The position numbers and the translations under genes are program-made. Below the pieces are notes generated by a model. It was not told where the DNA came from. It ran no database searches and saw nothing but the letters and a program-made list of their open reading frames with translations. A stretch of DNA of 64,000 bases, from positions 10,870,495-10,934,494 of the forward strand of contig CP053150.1 in assembly GCA_014607495.2 (NCBI GenBank), written 5' to 3'. Source of the stretch: Carposina sasakii (taxonomy: Eukaryota; Arthropoda; Insecta; Lepidoptera; Carposinidae). Shown one piece after another: positions 47,894-60,400 of the stretch. The stretch's first letter is position 1. The number at the start of each line of letters is the position of its first letter.

Positions 47894-48161
47894 TCCCTAC
47901 TTTAATAATATTATAAATACGAATGTAAGTTTGTTTGTTACGCTTTCACGCAAAAACTACTTAACCAATCATTATGAAACTTTTTACATATACTCTTGAA
48001 GGTATTAGAAGTAACATAGGGTACTTTATATAAAAAATAAATAAAAATTACGAAATATAAAAAAATCATATTGACTCATTTCTATTATTATACCCTTACC
48101 CTTTATCTCTCATACTTATTTAATGGCTCCACTGCGGGCGAAGCCGCGGGTAAAAAGCTAG
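47894..48161 (+). mobile_element. Non-autonomous Helitron
   Basis: It starts tccctactttaataatatta and ends ggcgaagccgcgggtaaaaa then gCTAG, with the GC hairpin (gcgggcgaagccgc) 5' of the CTAG. It contains 'tcacgcaaaaactacttaac', a usual block of this family. Confidence 0.7.
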
Positions 48162-49663
48162 TTTAATAATAAGGTGATTTTAAAAACATTACAAAATGGG
48201 GCATAACCCTGAAGCCGTAATTTTTTTAATGGGTTTTCCTACCCATTAAGGTAGAAAATGGGCTGTACTTTTATATCTCAATAGAAATAATACCCGTTTT
48301 CCAGTCATCCTGTATACAAAAAGACAAAATATCAATTACGGTGACATTATTAAATTACGGTGGCCCTCTTTTTTGCCACCGGAGCCACTGGAGTTGCGAC
48401 ACCGTACTTAGAATTAAGTAACAAATTTCAAATTATAACGGACACTATTATTTTAATTGTAATAATTCATTTGCAATTACGTCGATACATCTAATCTTTA
48501 ATCATCTGTAAAATTTCTTCTTTAACAGCCTTTTAGTTTTTTAAATACACATGACACCGTTATATGATAAATTTGTATTCCTGCACCACCGCAGGTTATA
48601 CTTACGTTTTTGGCGGGAAAACTGTTCAGTGTATCAAACATCCTTGTACTTGGTATACGATGGCTTGACAGAGCAGTGCGGGGAAAGATAGCTTAGCATC
48701 TATCTCATTCATTATGATGAAATAGTGTAATGTTCAAAATGCGCCAGCTTTTTCCGCGGGACATTTTTTAAAAACTGTTACAGGTACTACCGGGTTAAGT
48801 TAAATTACTGCTCATGGTGTAAATAATAGTGTCATTTAATGTATTTTTAAAATATGTATGTATTCTGTTAAATTAATTCACCCGAAAATTGAAATAGCCA
48901 AATTTATTTTTGCAAATGAAGTGGGGGGGATTTGATAATTTTTTTAATGCGTAAACAAATAGATTTTGGTCTTAAGTTTTAAACGTTAGTCTAGATCACT
49001 GTCTGAACTTAATGAAAAAGAATTAATAAATGTGCATTTTGCACTTTCCACTACGATTTTCATCCACGCCGCGCTAAAAACGTACCTGGGAAATTCACCC
49101 AGATAAGTGATCGACATAACAAATAAGTAATTTCCTTTTCTGGCATTAATTAAGAATTAAGGTACTTACTGTTTTAGGACGTGACCAGTTGAACCTTATG
49201 TTACCGAGCACGTTTAAATACGTAGGAATTTATATATATTGCCAACAAATAACATCACGTTGTCAACTTACAGACAGATACAAACTATCCCATTCGCAAA
49301 TAGAGATTACTACTTACTTACTTTTTTATCTGACGAGTAAACTAGACGCCCATGTAGGTACAGTCAGCATCAAAAGTCGATGAACACATTCAGATTTTCA
49401 AAATCACTGAACACTATAACACATAAATCGCTTAACAAGATAGGCGCCAGAATTGAATGATTATCTTAAAAGGCTTAAGTAGGTGACCATCATTTTTCAA
49501 AAGTCGCTAAACAAAATTATAATCAAAAAAGCTTAACATTCTTCGTCTCTAAAGTCTCTGAACAAATTTTTGTCAAAAATAGCATACCATCTTTTATCTC
49601 AAAAGTCCCTAAACAAAATAAAATGTTTTTTTTACTACGAAATATGACAAGAAAGAAAGATTG

Positions 49664-50020
49664 TATACAGGGTGATTTTTGGTCGTCAACGATCCCGAAA
49701 ACTACGGAATCTCCTCATCATCACGATCATTTTTCTCCATGGAAGCATACCTGGGAAGTGTCTGGTTTCCAAAATATTAGGGTCCAAAGTTGAGTAAATA
49801 GACTGCGTTTTTCTGCATAAATGCACATAGACGCGCGTAGCAGGATTTTTTCACGAAAAATAATTAATATACGTCTATAAAAAAACTAACATAAACACTA
49901 GACACTATAAATTTCGCACGATCAAGGAATTTAATTTTTTATTTTTTTTCAAAAAAAAAAAAAAAAAATCCCAGCATTTTTTTTGGCATAAACTTACTTT
50001 ATTTCATGTATAGAATACGT
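49664..50020 (+). mobile_element. MITE family A, 3' end lost
   Basis: It starts tatacagggtgatttttggt and runs to 'tttcatgtatagaatacg', where an RTE fragment begins. The last 40 bases of the family are missing. Confidence 0.75.
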
Positions 50021-50151
50021 CATCATCATCATTTACAGCCCTGAGAAGTCCACTGTTGGACATAGGCCTCCCCCAACAACCTCCATTCCGACCGGTCGGA
50101 AGCAGCCTGCATCCAACCGACGCCCGCAACCTTGGCCAGGTCATCCGTCCA
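50021..50151 (-). mobile_element. RTE-type LINE 3' end fragment
   Basis: It reads catcatcatcatttacagcc, then ccactgttggacataggcct and ggtcggaagcagcctgcatc, identical in order to the start of the copy at 62407-62829, and breaks off at 'aggtcatccgtcca'. Confidence 0.75.
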
Positions 50152-50548
50152 TATACTGGGTGTAAAAAGACAACTTTGTTCTTTTAATACCTCATATTCT
50201 TTGTAACATCACGATCATTTATTTCTATGGAAGCAGCCCTGGGAAACCACGGGTTTCCAAGATATTGAGATCCAAAGTTACATTAGTATTATCATTTTTT
50301 TTACATAAATCCATCTGAAATCGGTTAACAAACATTTTCTACAAAGATACCATGTCAAAATGTTATAATGTTAGTTTCGTAGGTACATTTGTACTTTGCG
50401 CATCAAACGAATACATTGCAATAAAATGACAGTATTTTTTCGTAATTTTTTTGTCGTTTCCCAGGGTTGATTCCATAGAAGAAAATGATCGTAACCTTAC
50501 AAAGAATACGTGGTATTAAAAAAACATTGTCTTTTTACATCCTGTATA
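50152..50548. mobile_element. MITE family B, intact copy (397 bp)
   Basis: It starts tatactgggtgtaaaaagac and ends gtctttttacatcctgtata. The inverted ends share attctttgtaa/ttacaaagaat. It contains ccctgggaaaccac and its near-inverse gtttcccagggttg. Confidence 0.8.
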
Positions 50549-50582
50549 ATAGACAGCTGACGACGTCGGAGCTGTATCCGCA

Positions 50583-50862
50583 TTGAACCTGCAAAACAGT
50601 GCAAGAGTGGGCAGTTTAATGAATGTGCTGTGTACGCTGCTGCTGATACCTGACGGCGCCGGAGCTGTATCAGCTTTGGACCTCCAAAAGTGTGCAAAAG
50701 TGGGCAGTCTAATGGATGTGCTGTGCACGCTGCTGCTGATCGCTGACTGCGCGGTGCCAGAGCTATATTCGTGTTGGACCTCCAAAAGTGTGGAAGAGTG
50801 GGCAGTCTAATGGATGTGCTGTGCACGCTGCTGCTAACAGCTGACGCCATCGGAGTCGCGTT
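50583..50862. repeat. Minisatellite, three units of about 96 bases
   Basis: The phrases agagtgggcagtttaatgaa / gtgctgtgtacgctgctgct, then 'gtgggcagtctaatggatgt' twice, recur at about 96-base steps with 'ggagctgtatc' or 'agagctatattc' in each. The two minus-strand frames across it are products of the repeat, not genes. Confidence 0.8.
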
Positions 50863-52039
50863 AAACCCCAAAAAAAAACAAAGTAATGTTCAGTTACTTT
50901 TGTCATTTATGATGTCAAGTTATTTTTGGACATAGCCGTGATTGACACTAGATAACCAAAACAAGAATTTTATATTGTTCAGTGACTTTTGATAAACTGA
51001 ATGTTATGATGTTTTTGGATATTATAACAATCAGCAATTTTTGACAAAATGGTGTTCAGTGACTTTTGACGAGTAGTGTTCAGTTAATTTTGAACTTTAA
51101 TGTTGTTCATTCAGTTCTGGCACCTGTCTTGTTAAGCGATTTATATGTTATTATAGTGTTTAGTGATTTTGAAAATCTAAATGTGGTCATCGACTTTTGA
51201 TGCTGACTGTACCATGTGTAGAAGTATAGATGTCTACATGTATAGAAGTATTCATGTAGGTACATTTTAAAAAATTAACTAAATTATCTTGTCTAGCAGT
51301 CAGTAGGCATACCCGAGGAGTGTTGGCGTTAGGCAAGCAGCTGACCGTAAAACAAACGCCAAATCCTTTGCAATAGGGGTTTCGAATGAAACCATATTGC
51401 GCCAACCCCATAAATAATATATATTGGCAGATGATCTTCTCTAGCAGTAATAAGTAAAGTATACTAACCCGGTAAGAATTAGGTGCTCTTGGTTATTGGA
51501 TCAAACAAGCTTGGTCTGGGTATACCTATACATAGGTATAGTAGTTATAGCCTCAGAATCAGTGTTGGTGCAACCTTATAGGTACAATAAAACCATCTGG
51601 AAGACTCTACATTTCATTGCATGGCGGTCAAATAATGATCGCAGAATTACAAATAGGTACCTACGATTTTGGAAAATTAGTTCATATCCATTGAATTTTC
51701 TACTTACAATTACCCTTAAGCTGATCGTCCGCCGTCAACTAAACTAAGTTAGATTAGCCTAGTTTGCATTAGCTATACCAGTGTTAGATATCTTATGTCC
51801 ACTGCAAACTATGCACATATGAATATAAAAAACTGGCTCAACTAGGTATGTGCTAAAGTTGCTAAACTAAACTTATTTTGGTTGGAGTTGGACAATCGGC
51901 TTTATGCTCCTAATTTTTTTACCAACTATTAGTTCTAACTAATTGGCTACCTAGTGCTACTTAGACTATGTTTGTGATTTGATTCTGCTAGGTAGAGTTC
52001 GGAGATGTCGTAATAAATATTTTAACTTGTAGTAGGTAC

Positions 52040-52740
52040 CTACATCATCATCGTCATCGTCAGCCTATTGCAGTCCACTGCTGGACGTAGGCCTCCCCCA
52101 GTTTACGCCACATGGCTCGATCTCCCGTTTTTGCCATCCCGTCACTACCAGCCGTCCTCTTTAAGTCATCGGTCCATCAGGCCGGAGGTCGCCCAACGCT
52201 ACGCTTGCCGAGGCGCGGTCTCCATTCGAGAACCCGTTTACTCCATCGTCCATCAGTTCTACGACAGATGTGGCCGGCCCACTGCCACTTCAGTCTACTA
52301 CATTTCGAGACTATGTCTGTCATTTTGGTCTTCCGCCGGATAATCTCATTTTGGACGCGAGATTCCGAGCATTGACCTTGCCATAGCTCTCTGAGTGACA
52401 TGTAATCGGTGAGCCAGCCCCTCCGTCAGGTTCCACGTCTCGGCTCCATAAGTCATGGCTGGTAGAACGCATTGATCAAACGCCTTGGTCTTGAGGCATT
52501 GTGTGATGACTCAAAGATATGACGCAACTTCCCAAACGCTGCCCACCCAAGCTGCACTCTTCTGGTGATTTCTCCCACGAAGTTGTCGGTAGGCACATTC
52601 ATAACTTTCATGCCGTAGCATTCTAAATTCAATATCGAATGCACGTAGAAGTTTAGTTGACTATATGCGTGTAATTTCGCATGGATCATGGCTGAATTCC
52701 AATAATATAACAAACATACGTACAACCGTTTCTCAAATAT
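52040..52740 (-). pseudogene. RTE-type LINE 3' half, decayed
   Basis: Minus-strand frames give FVGEITRRVQLGWAAFGKLR near 52590-52530, then LKWQWAGHICRRTDGRWSKR and LGKRSVGRPPA near 52290-52180, in different frames. The 3' end carries tattgcagtccactgctgga and a CATCATCGT tail. Flanking reading frames have several breaks. Confidence 0.75.
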
Positions 52741-53237
52741 TTAGATTATCCGATAACTGTTGCGGAATTTGCGTGGCAAGTTTATTACACACCTTTGATA
52801 TATTGTGAATTTTTCTATACTTTAAGTTACCTACATAAGTTATTTTTTTGTCTACAAAATCCAAATCTAAACAGGCTTTTACAAGAATCAAAGCTGGTTA
52901 ATTCCCGTAAAATTTGCCCACATAATCAAAAACCCTGTTCAAATTATGTTCGTACGTACACTTAATCGTTTAATATTCATACCAACGTCTTATATCTGGT
53001 TAATTAAAAGATTGCTGTAATGACTAAACATCAACTGTAAAACGTGAAAAAATCTTACCGCAGTTGTAACTGAAAAACCTTATCAAAAGTAAACTACACA
53101 GTTTTTGCCTTATCGTTTTTATTACCAAATGTCTTTGCACCTACACTGATTTCTATGCGCAGTTTTTTTTAAATTTCACTCACTTATGTATTTTTTAAAT
53201 ATTGTCAACATTCGTGAATCGAAGCATTAATATTTTC

Positions 53238-53325
53238 CGCACGTTGTCTGTGCGGTCGGAGAGCGTGCGCGGGCGCAGCAAATAGAGTTTTGCGCGACAC
53301 TGCTGCGCTGAGCTCTTCCCCTCTT
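53238..53325. promoter_or_regulatory. CpG-rich patch, possible promoter
   Basis: A CG-dense run (cgcacgttgtctgtgcggtc, gcgtgcgcgggcgcagc) stands in AT-rich DNA 14 kb upstream of the MFSD6 ATG. It may hold a noncoding first exon of MFSD6; no consensus donor was seen. Confidence 0.2.
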
Positions 53326-54402
53326 GAATCAAACACCATTCATACAGCTACGGTACATATTCAATAGCTAGTAGCTTCTAACTATCAACAATAAGGCCTA
53401 GCTGGTGAAAGGTACCGAACAGACGAGCTGCTCATGTTTTCTATGACTTAGTCAAACTTGACGACGACCAAGACTAGGTTAGATACCTACCTATGTCTAC
53501 CTAACTAGGTACCTATACTAGTTTATACCTATGTTCTCAGTTTCATAGGCTTATCGATTTTCGCTATTACATAGGCTTCCATTACTTACCGATTTATTTT
53601 GCAATTTTATTTCTTTTTACTTATAATAAGTGTAGGTACATTGGCTTTACTAGTTGATTTCTCTTACTCTAATTTGATAAACTGTAGATTGCTTTTGAGA
53701 AATTCCTTTTCGGGAATAACATATTCCGGATAAACGTAGCGGTAGCAGTAGGTAAGCTTTCGTCGCGAGATACTATGTTACTTACTGCATTTTCGTCGCA
53801 CAAAACGAAGTCTAAATTTTTTTGGGAATTGCACTTTATAAATCTGTGCTATATCTACTTGGGAAGGCTCACTCGCACCACTTCGCATATATAAGTATTT
53901 ATTATTTATAGTACACATCCTCAATATTATTTGCTCTTTTTAACGTAAATTATAAGGGACGAAGAAGCACAGCATCTAGTAAGATTTAATTCTTATACTT
54001 ATCCAGATATTCTATGCTTCTAATCAGTTGATCAGTTCCGCTCAGCTATGGCTGTACCAACTCCTCAATGCCATATAACTTGTTACCTGTCCCGTTCGGC
54101 ATTAAAAGAGCTACCTTTCAGGGCTCTATGTTAACCTCGCCTCGACGATTCTCTACTTCGATGGGTCGCTCATTAGCTAGGTAATAGCTCACAAAAGCAA
54201 ACGTTTATAGAAACTATTATTTACTGTAGAACATAAAAATATCTAAAAAATTTTCAAATGTGAGCTTTTCTGTAAAAGATATTTCTTCTAGTAGACCAGT
54301 CGGGATTAGTTTCTACAACTCCCTAACATAGATGCGGCAAAAGAGCTCAAAGTCAAGTACCTAATAATAAAAAGCTATGTGTCCTTATTCTTATATGCAA
54401 TG

Positions 54403-54405
<3 letters not shown>

Positions 54406-54462
<57 letters not shown>
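54406..54462. repeat. (TA)n microsatellite, about 28 units
   Basis: Uninterrupted TA dinucleotides, about 57 bases, directly upstream of 'taaccacaca'. Confidence 0.95.
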
Positions 54463-54463
<1 letters not shown>

Positions 54464-54528
54464 CCACACATTAACCTAGTCCCACACTAAGATCCCTAAG
54501 GTCTTGTATCGTGGGTACTAAGCAACGG

Positions 54529-54914
54529 TATACAGGATGATTTTTGGTCGTCAACGTTCCCGAAAACTACGGAATCTCCTCATCATCACGATCATTTTTC
54601 TCCATGGAAGCATACCTGGGAAGTGTCTGGTTTCCAAAATATTAGGGTCCAAAGTTGAGTAAATAGACTGCGTTTTTCTGCATAAATGCACATAGACGCG
54701 CGTAGCAAGATTTTTTCACGAGAAATAATTAATATCTGTCTATAAAAAAACTAACATAAACACTAGACACTATAAATTTCGCCAGATCAAGTAATTAAAA
54801 TTTTTTTTTGAAAAAAAAAAAATCCCAGCATTTTTTTTGGCATAAACTTACTTTATTTGATGTATAGAGTACGTACCCTTCGTTAAAGGTGGCCACAAAA
54901 AAACACCCTGTATA
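54529..54914 (+). mobile_element. MITE family A, best full copy (about 386 bp)
   Basis: It starts tatacaggatgatttttggt and ends acaaaaaaacaccctgtata. The inverted end is about 9-10 bases with TA outside. The interior is AT-rich with a poly-A/T run and no ORF. Five copies lie in this window, in both orientations. Confidence 0.8.
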
Positions 54915-55062
54915 AATACATAGATAAGTATAGAAACATCCATGACTCGGAAACAAACATCAATATTCATCATATCAATGTTTGCACCTACCGGGATTCG
55001 AACCCAGGACCTATGGCGTCGTAGGCAGGGTCACTACCTACTAGACCAATCGGCCGTCAATT
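54915..55062 (-). mobile_element. tRNA-like SINE, full head
   Basis: On the minus strand it starts GACGGCCGATTGGTCTAGTA with A-box-like TGGTCTAGTAGG, then the B-box-like GGTTCGAATCC, then tgtttgtttccgagtcatgg in its body. It directly abuts MITE A. Confidence 0.75.
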
Positions 55063-56787
55063 ATACTTAGGTACCTACTCGTACGCTAGGCTGTGATGAT
55101 AGATAAGGGACTTTATCTTCCTACTTAAATTAATGAAGCGATATATTGATCATATCTATAGGTACCCAATAGCATAGAGGATTCATAAGAAGATATATAA
55201 TCTTATTCATCTATGCCAATAGTACCTAAGCTAATAAGTACCTACCTACCCAAGTGAAAATTATGCTCGGCCTACATTCTGTTGAGATGTATCTACTGTA
55301 GTACCTAGGTAGGTAGGTATATCCTTACCTTAAAACTACTACTTATACATTAAATAGGTAAGTACCTATAAACCTAGATGTTCTCACATAGACTTTATGT
55401 AAGTACCCAGGTTTGGTTCAATTATTGAAAGTAGGTATGGTACTTAGTACACACGGCTGTGTTCCCAAACTAGGTAAATAGCTAGAACTGCAGGGTCTCG
55501 AAGGACATCCTACCCACATTTAGCAAGTGGGGTTGCTAGCTCATCGCCGGAGAAAACACCTAGGGGCATTCACTATTGAATTTTCCTTAGTTTATACCTA
55601 CTCGTATGATATGCAGGGAAGGAGATACAGCTGATGTATTCTAGTGAAGCTCGCATCAGCACAAAAATACAGATACGTAGATATCTAAGTACCTACGTGT
55701 AATTAATTATTTAAGTATGGGTTAGTATGGTTTATATAACTACATATTTTTATTTCTTTAAGGTAGAACTGTCGAACTGTTTGATCAGCTGTTAAAAAAC
55801 TCCGGCTTTAGACATAGACGTTATGAAATTAGGTAGGTACCTTGCGATAAGTAATTAATTACTAAGTGGTTTAAGGAGTTTCTTCATAAGCACAACGGGT
55901 GTAAGTACCTCCTCTACCTGGTGTAAGGAGTTACCTCCATTAACTGCTTTACATACCTAATAGTCTAGCCGTGAAAAATATAACATTTGTTGGTCATAAA
56001 TTCTAAAATACTTTCATGCAAGTGGCAAATAGAAGCGTGATGGGAATTCCACCTACCATGGGAATTTACCTAGTTTGGTAGTAGGTACTTATGTGCGCCT
56101 AAATTAGCGATGCTAATCAAAGTCTAAAATCTAAAAATAAATTTGGTTATTAAAACATTATTTTAACAAAGTGTAAAAAAATACTAGTGGACAAGAGGTA
56201 TAGTCCCACATATAGATGCCTAAGGGTTTGTACCTACTGGAGAATCATCATATTTAACTACAAAACAAACGTTGATATTTACCATAACATATTGCTCCTA
56301 CCAGGACCTTCGACGCATCAATCAGGGTTACCTACTAATAGCACTTATCCGGCACTCCAACAATGTGGAGTCCAACATATGAAATGCCTAAACATCATTG
56401 AGATTCATTCACAATAGCCTCCCTCTAATCTGTTTTACATTTTATGTGTGTGGTCCGTTAAATGACCTTTTCTGCATAAATTAATTTCAATTACTATCTG
56501 GTCACAATGAGATAACCTTTCATTGAATGTAGGTGCCCAGGATACACACACACATCTTTATCGGAATCAAGACAAGTAAAACATAATTATTTATAGAGGT
56601 GTAGGGCACAGATAGATATGTAGGGCAAGGTATGATTTGTGTGATCCGTCTGAATAAGTTCGTAGTAAAAGGAGCAGTAGATAAGTATTATTTATTTTCT
56701 TTCTTAGGTAGGTACGTAAACAGTTCAGTAGGCAGACCACCAGCTAGAGGATAGACGGTAATAATAACATAGCCTTAGCCAGTAGAC

Positions 56788-56984
56788 CAGAGGTTCCCAA
56801 AGTGGTCCAGGTGGACCCTCAGGGGTCCACGGGAGTCTCGACACGGGGGTCTACGTCGGCGTGGAAAAAAAATGGTCTATGTGTATAGCATAGAATAATG
56901 ACGTGTAGGGGGTAATCTGTGGGTCTACCAGACCCAGTTAACATTTAAAAGGGGTCTAGGAGAAAAAAAGTTTGGGAACCCCTG
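56788..56984. mobile_element. hAT-type MITE (197 bp) with perfect 8-bp target duplication
   Basis: Ends CAGAGGTTCCCAAAG and the inverse of CAGGGGTTCCCAAAC; both sides are flanked by cagtagac (56780-56787 and 56985-56992). There is no ORF. The terminal sequence is typical of hAT elements. Confidence 0.88.
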
Positions 56985-57462
56985 CAGTAGACAGTGGATG
57001 CGGGAGGCACGGGACCATAACAGACTATTTTATAGGGAAAAGGCCTAAACCTTGCTGATCTATTTAATATGTATGCGTCAACCGGTTTTCGGGTGTCGTT
57101 TTGTAGATAGGTAAAAATAACCGGTTAAAACATGCAATAAGAAAATAACAATCGAATATGTAAAAAAAATAGATTTATATGTATTATCAATAATTACAAT
57201 ATCTTAAAAAACATAACCCATACATATTACACATAGGAACTCCGTCGTGCAATGAACGTAGCAAACAATGGTGAGTATTATAAAATTAAGTACCTAATGT
57301 GGTCGCTTCTGACCATTACACTTAAACCTAAACTTAAAATTAGTCCTACCTGTCCCAGCCAAGAGAATAGAGAGGTTCAGATCTGACTAATTTTAAGTTT
57401 ACGTTTAATTGTGACACGGTCAGAATTCATCATAATATTAATCAGATCGATCAGTTTACAAA

Positions 57463-60400
57463 TCACAAGGACAATATTTTGAAGAAGTATTCAACTTCTA
57501 GTAGACCATCTTCTGCCAAGTCACTGCAATGTACTGCGTTCTGCACTTTTGTTGTACCGAATTTCGCTCTAAGTGTATGTGGACGCAGCAACCGGGCAAT
57601 TTCCTGTAAACGGCAACGTATTTCCTTATTATTTTAATAACATTTACTTTATTTAATCATAACAACTAGACACTTTGGAATCAATAGGTACTACTAAAAT
57701 TATTACAGAAAAAGCAAAGGCATGATGACTGTTTGACATGTAAAGGTGGATAGATACAATAACCCAATAATTCATTTTCTTAATACAAAACAAAATCACC
57801 GCCATACCTATCTTTGAATCAAAAAGCAAAGGATTATAATACATAATTAGGCAGATCGGCAGGTTTCTATGGAAGCATGTACAATATACAATAAACAAAT
57901 GTTAAAACGTATAAACTTTAGAAAACAAGCAAAGCAAGCATACCTACACCTACCAGCTATTTATAAAAGCAACAAGACTAACAACTTACTGGATCAGATG
58001 GTCCTACAAGTTTCCGAAATTCAACAGCACTGTTCACGTTCTTATCTTTCGCGACGATCTCCATGGCAACGCACGGACCACTTGACAACTCTTCCATCAT
58101 ACCCTGGAAAGGCATTATAATTTTTATGGTTGTGATTCATCTGAGGGTTGTGTACAAAAACTTAAGCTTAAGTTTAAACGGAGGTGTAGCGGAGCCATCT
58201 ATCGGATGCAGGAGAGAACGACAACCGAATGCGAAATCCTAGAACGTGATATCGAAGTTTCTCACAATTATTGGAATATATAAATGTTAACCACCATCAT
58301 CAAGATCGCAGAGGCGCGGGGGACGGAGTACAACCGGGCCCTCGCCGAACACTACCGAGCACTCACGGTTCGGCAGACACAGTTGGCGGATAGCCATTTT
58401 ATTACGATTGTAATTTTACTTAAAATATATACAATCTTAATCTATCAGCGGCCTTCTTTATTCCACATCAATAATCAGCTCAACAATAAACATGGGCCAA
58501 ACAACTACTACTGGCCCGGTGGGGCCGGAAGCGCTTCCCTTTTCAGCACCCCCACACTGGTGACCCATGTGAACTGGACATACGCAACCTTCAGCCTGCA
58601 GGAACTTCATCATCATCGCAGCACTCCGCAGCAAAGGTATCATCACAACAGCATCACCTCTCCTCTCCTTCCACGACAGCAGCAGCAGCACGCCAGCTGC
58701 CAGCAGATTCATAAGAAGCCGCCATGACAGCTTCCTGGACCTGTTAGCAACGCACGCACGCAACGGCATCACGACACGACATATTCCCAGTCCACGCGCA
58801 GACCAGAACACATCAGCCGCATCACGTTCCCAGTCGACTCACCGACCAGAATGCATCTCGCCTGCACGCTTGTCGCAACACTGACCCGAATGCATAATTG
58901 TGAGAGTACACGCTGGGTGCTGCCGAAAACATATCGACTTTCGGTCTGGAAGGAGAGTGATGTAGCGGAGTCATCTATCAGATGCAGGAGAGAACCACAA
59001 TCGAATGCGAAATCCTAGAACTCGATATCGAAGTTTCTCACAATGATTGGAATATATACATGGGCCAAACAACTACTAGTGGCCCGGTGGGGCCGGAAGC
59101 GCTTCCCTATTCACCACCCCCACAGAGGTACAGAACGGAAGGCACACTCCAAGTGTGTGGCTCGATGTCAAAAGTACAGTCTGCTTTCTAAAACTGTCAA
59201 GAAGTTTTTTCACAGTACACAATCTGAAGGTTAAAGAAATAAACGTCCTAAATAAAACTACTACTAAAACGGCCGGTGTAGTAGCTCACATACCTTATAT
59301 TCAGGAACAATGCCTTTATACACTTCGTAGAATTCAGCTGCATTGACAGTCTCCACGATACACATTGTGAGGGCTGTAATCTCGAATGCGCCTTCGTCTA
59401 TGGCCTCCATAATGGCACCGAGCTTGCCTTCTCTAACGGCGTGCGGTTTCACGATGCACAGTGTGCAATTAGATAATGTGGCGGTCAAGCGCAGGCGCAG
59501 AGTATTCGTGCCTGGTAGCGGGAAGAAGTAGTTTATGTCCTAAAACAAGTTTATATCTATTAGATTACACAAGCAGATCAGTATAGAGGACTTCTTTAAT
59601 TCACATCTTTTCACTATAGTTTTTCCTGAATATTAGAATGTAGATATGTATTGACAAGTTTATGTGGATACATAAGCAAGATAGTGTTAGTACTCATTCA
59701 GAAAAGCTATAATAACTTCACATAGGTAACTCATTTTAATAGAATTCAATTAAATAAGTAAACGAAATGTTGCTTTCCATTCTTGGGTTTACTGTCGTTT
59801 GTCATACATTTGGCTGTGATTTATTCACTAAAAAAAAATAGTGAAAATTTCTGAGCCTAGACTATGTTCCCTTTCTTGTATTTCTTCTGTAGAGTAAACT
59901 TATCCCCACTTAAAAAAAAATTGTACCATTTATTTACACCTTAGCTAACTAGTCAGCACCTTATACACTGTGCTCATAAACACCTACTTTTGTAGTCTCG
60001 TCTTCAGCCTATTGCTGCTGGACGTAGGCCTCCCTCAGGGAGAGCACGCCATAGGGCGGTTTTGCCCATAGTCACCACGCTGGGCAGGCGGGTTGGTGAC
60101 CAAAACACCTACTTTACAATGTTGTAATTTACAATATGAGTGTCGGTCTACTTACTGGCATGTAACAATACATCTTCAACTTCACACTGGATGTATAATT
60201 ATTCTATTGTAAAAAACTGTTACAACTTTATTTTACCTCAAGAGCTGTCTCTGGATTTGACGAGACATGTACACAATTTCTAATCTCATCAGATCCATAT
60301 AATGCCCTAATAGTGCCTGGAGCTGCCTTATGAGGGTCTTGATGTCCCAAGATGTTGATACAAGCTTGAACAGCATCTTTTCCGACTAACTCTAGTCCCA

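Larger units (their letters stand above)
49357..51212. mobile_element. 1.86-kb TIR/foldback element with subterminal repeats
   Basis: Ends ggtacagtcagcatcaaaag at 49357 and its inverse at 51212 continue as matching arms for about 105 bases. Inside each arm, degenerate 'aaagtcnctgaaca' words recur every few tens of bases (and inverse 'gttcagtgacttttg' on the right). Other elements sit inside: a truncated MITE A, an RTE fragment, MITE B and a minisatellite. A second copy enters at 63773. No transposase was seen. Confidence 0.75.
38857..57462. other. 18.6-kb gene-free transposon field
   Basis: No host coding exon was found between MFSD6 and NME7. Identified elements are entered separately and cover a large part of 39.6-44.9, 49.3-52.7 and 54.4-57.0 kb. 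The stretches 45.5-47.3, 48.2-49.3, 52.8-54.4 and 55.1-56.7 kb are AT-rich and show nothing I can name. A CG-dense patch at 53238-53325 could be the promoter or 5' UTR of MFSD6 read leftwards, but no donor site was found for it. Confidence 0.5.

Noticed and set aside
50497..50871. 124- and 89-codon minus ORFs of similar repeated sequence
   Set aside because: They arise from the three-unit minisatellite, with 96 bases being a multiple of three keeping the frames open.
54406..54462. TA array as a functional signal
   Set aside because: A plain dinucleotide microsatellite; no gene or promoter beside it.
58284..58727. 147-codon plus-strand ORF with Gln-rich end
   Set aside because: It crosses the LTR boundary of the TRIM and has no Gag-like motif; open by chance.
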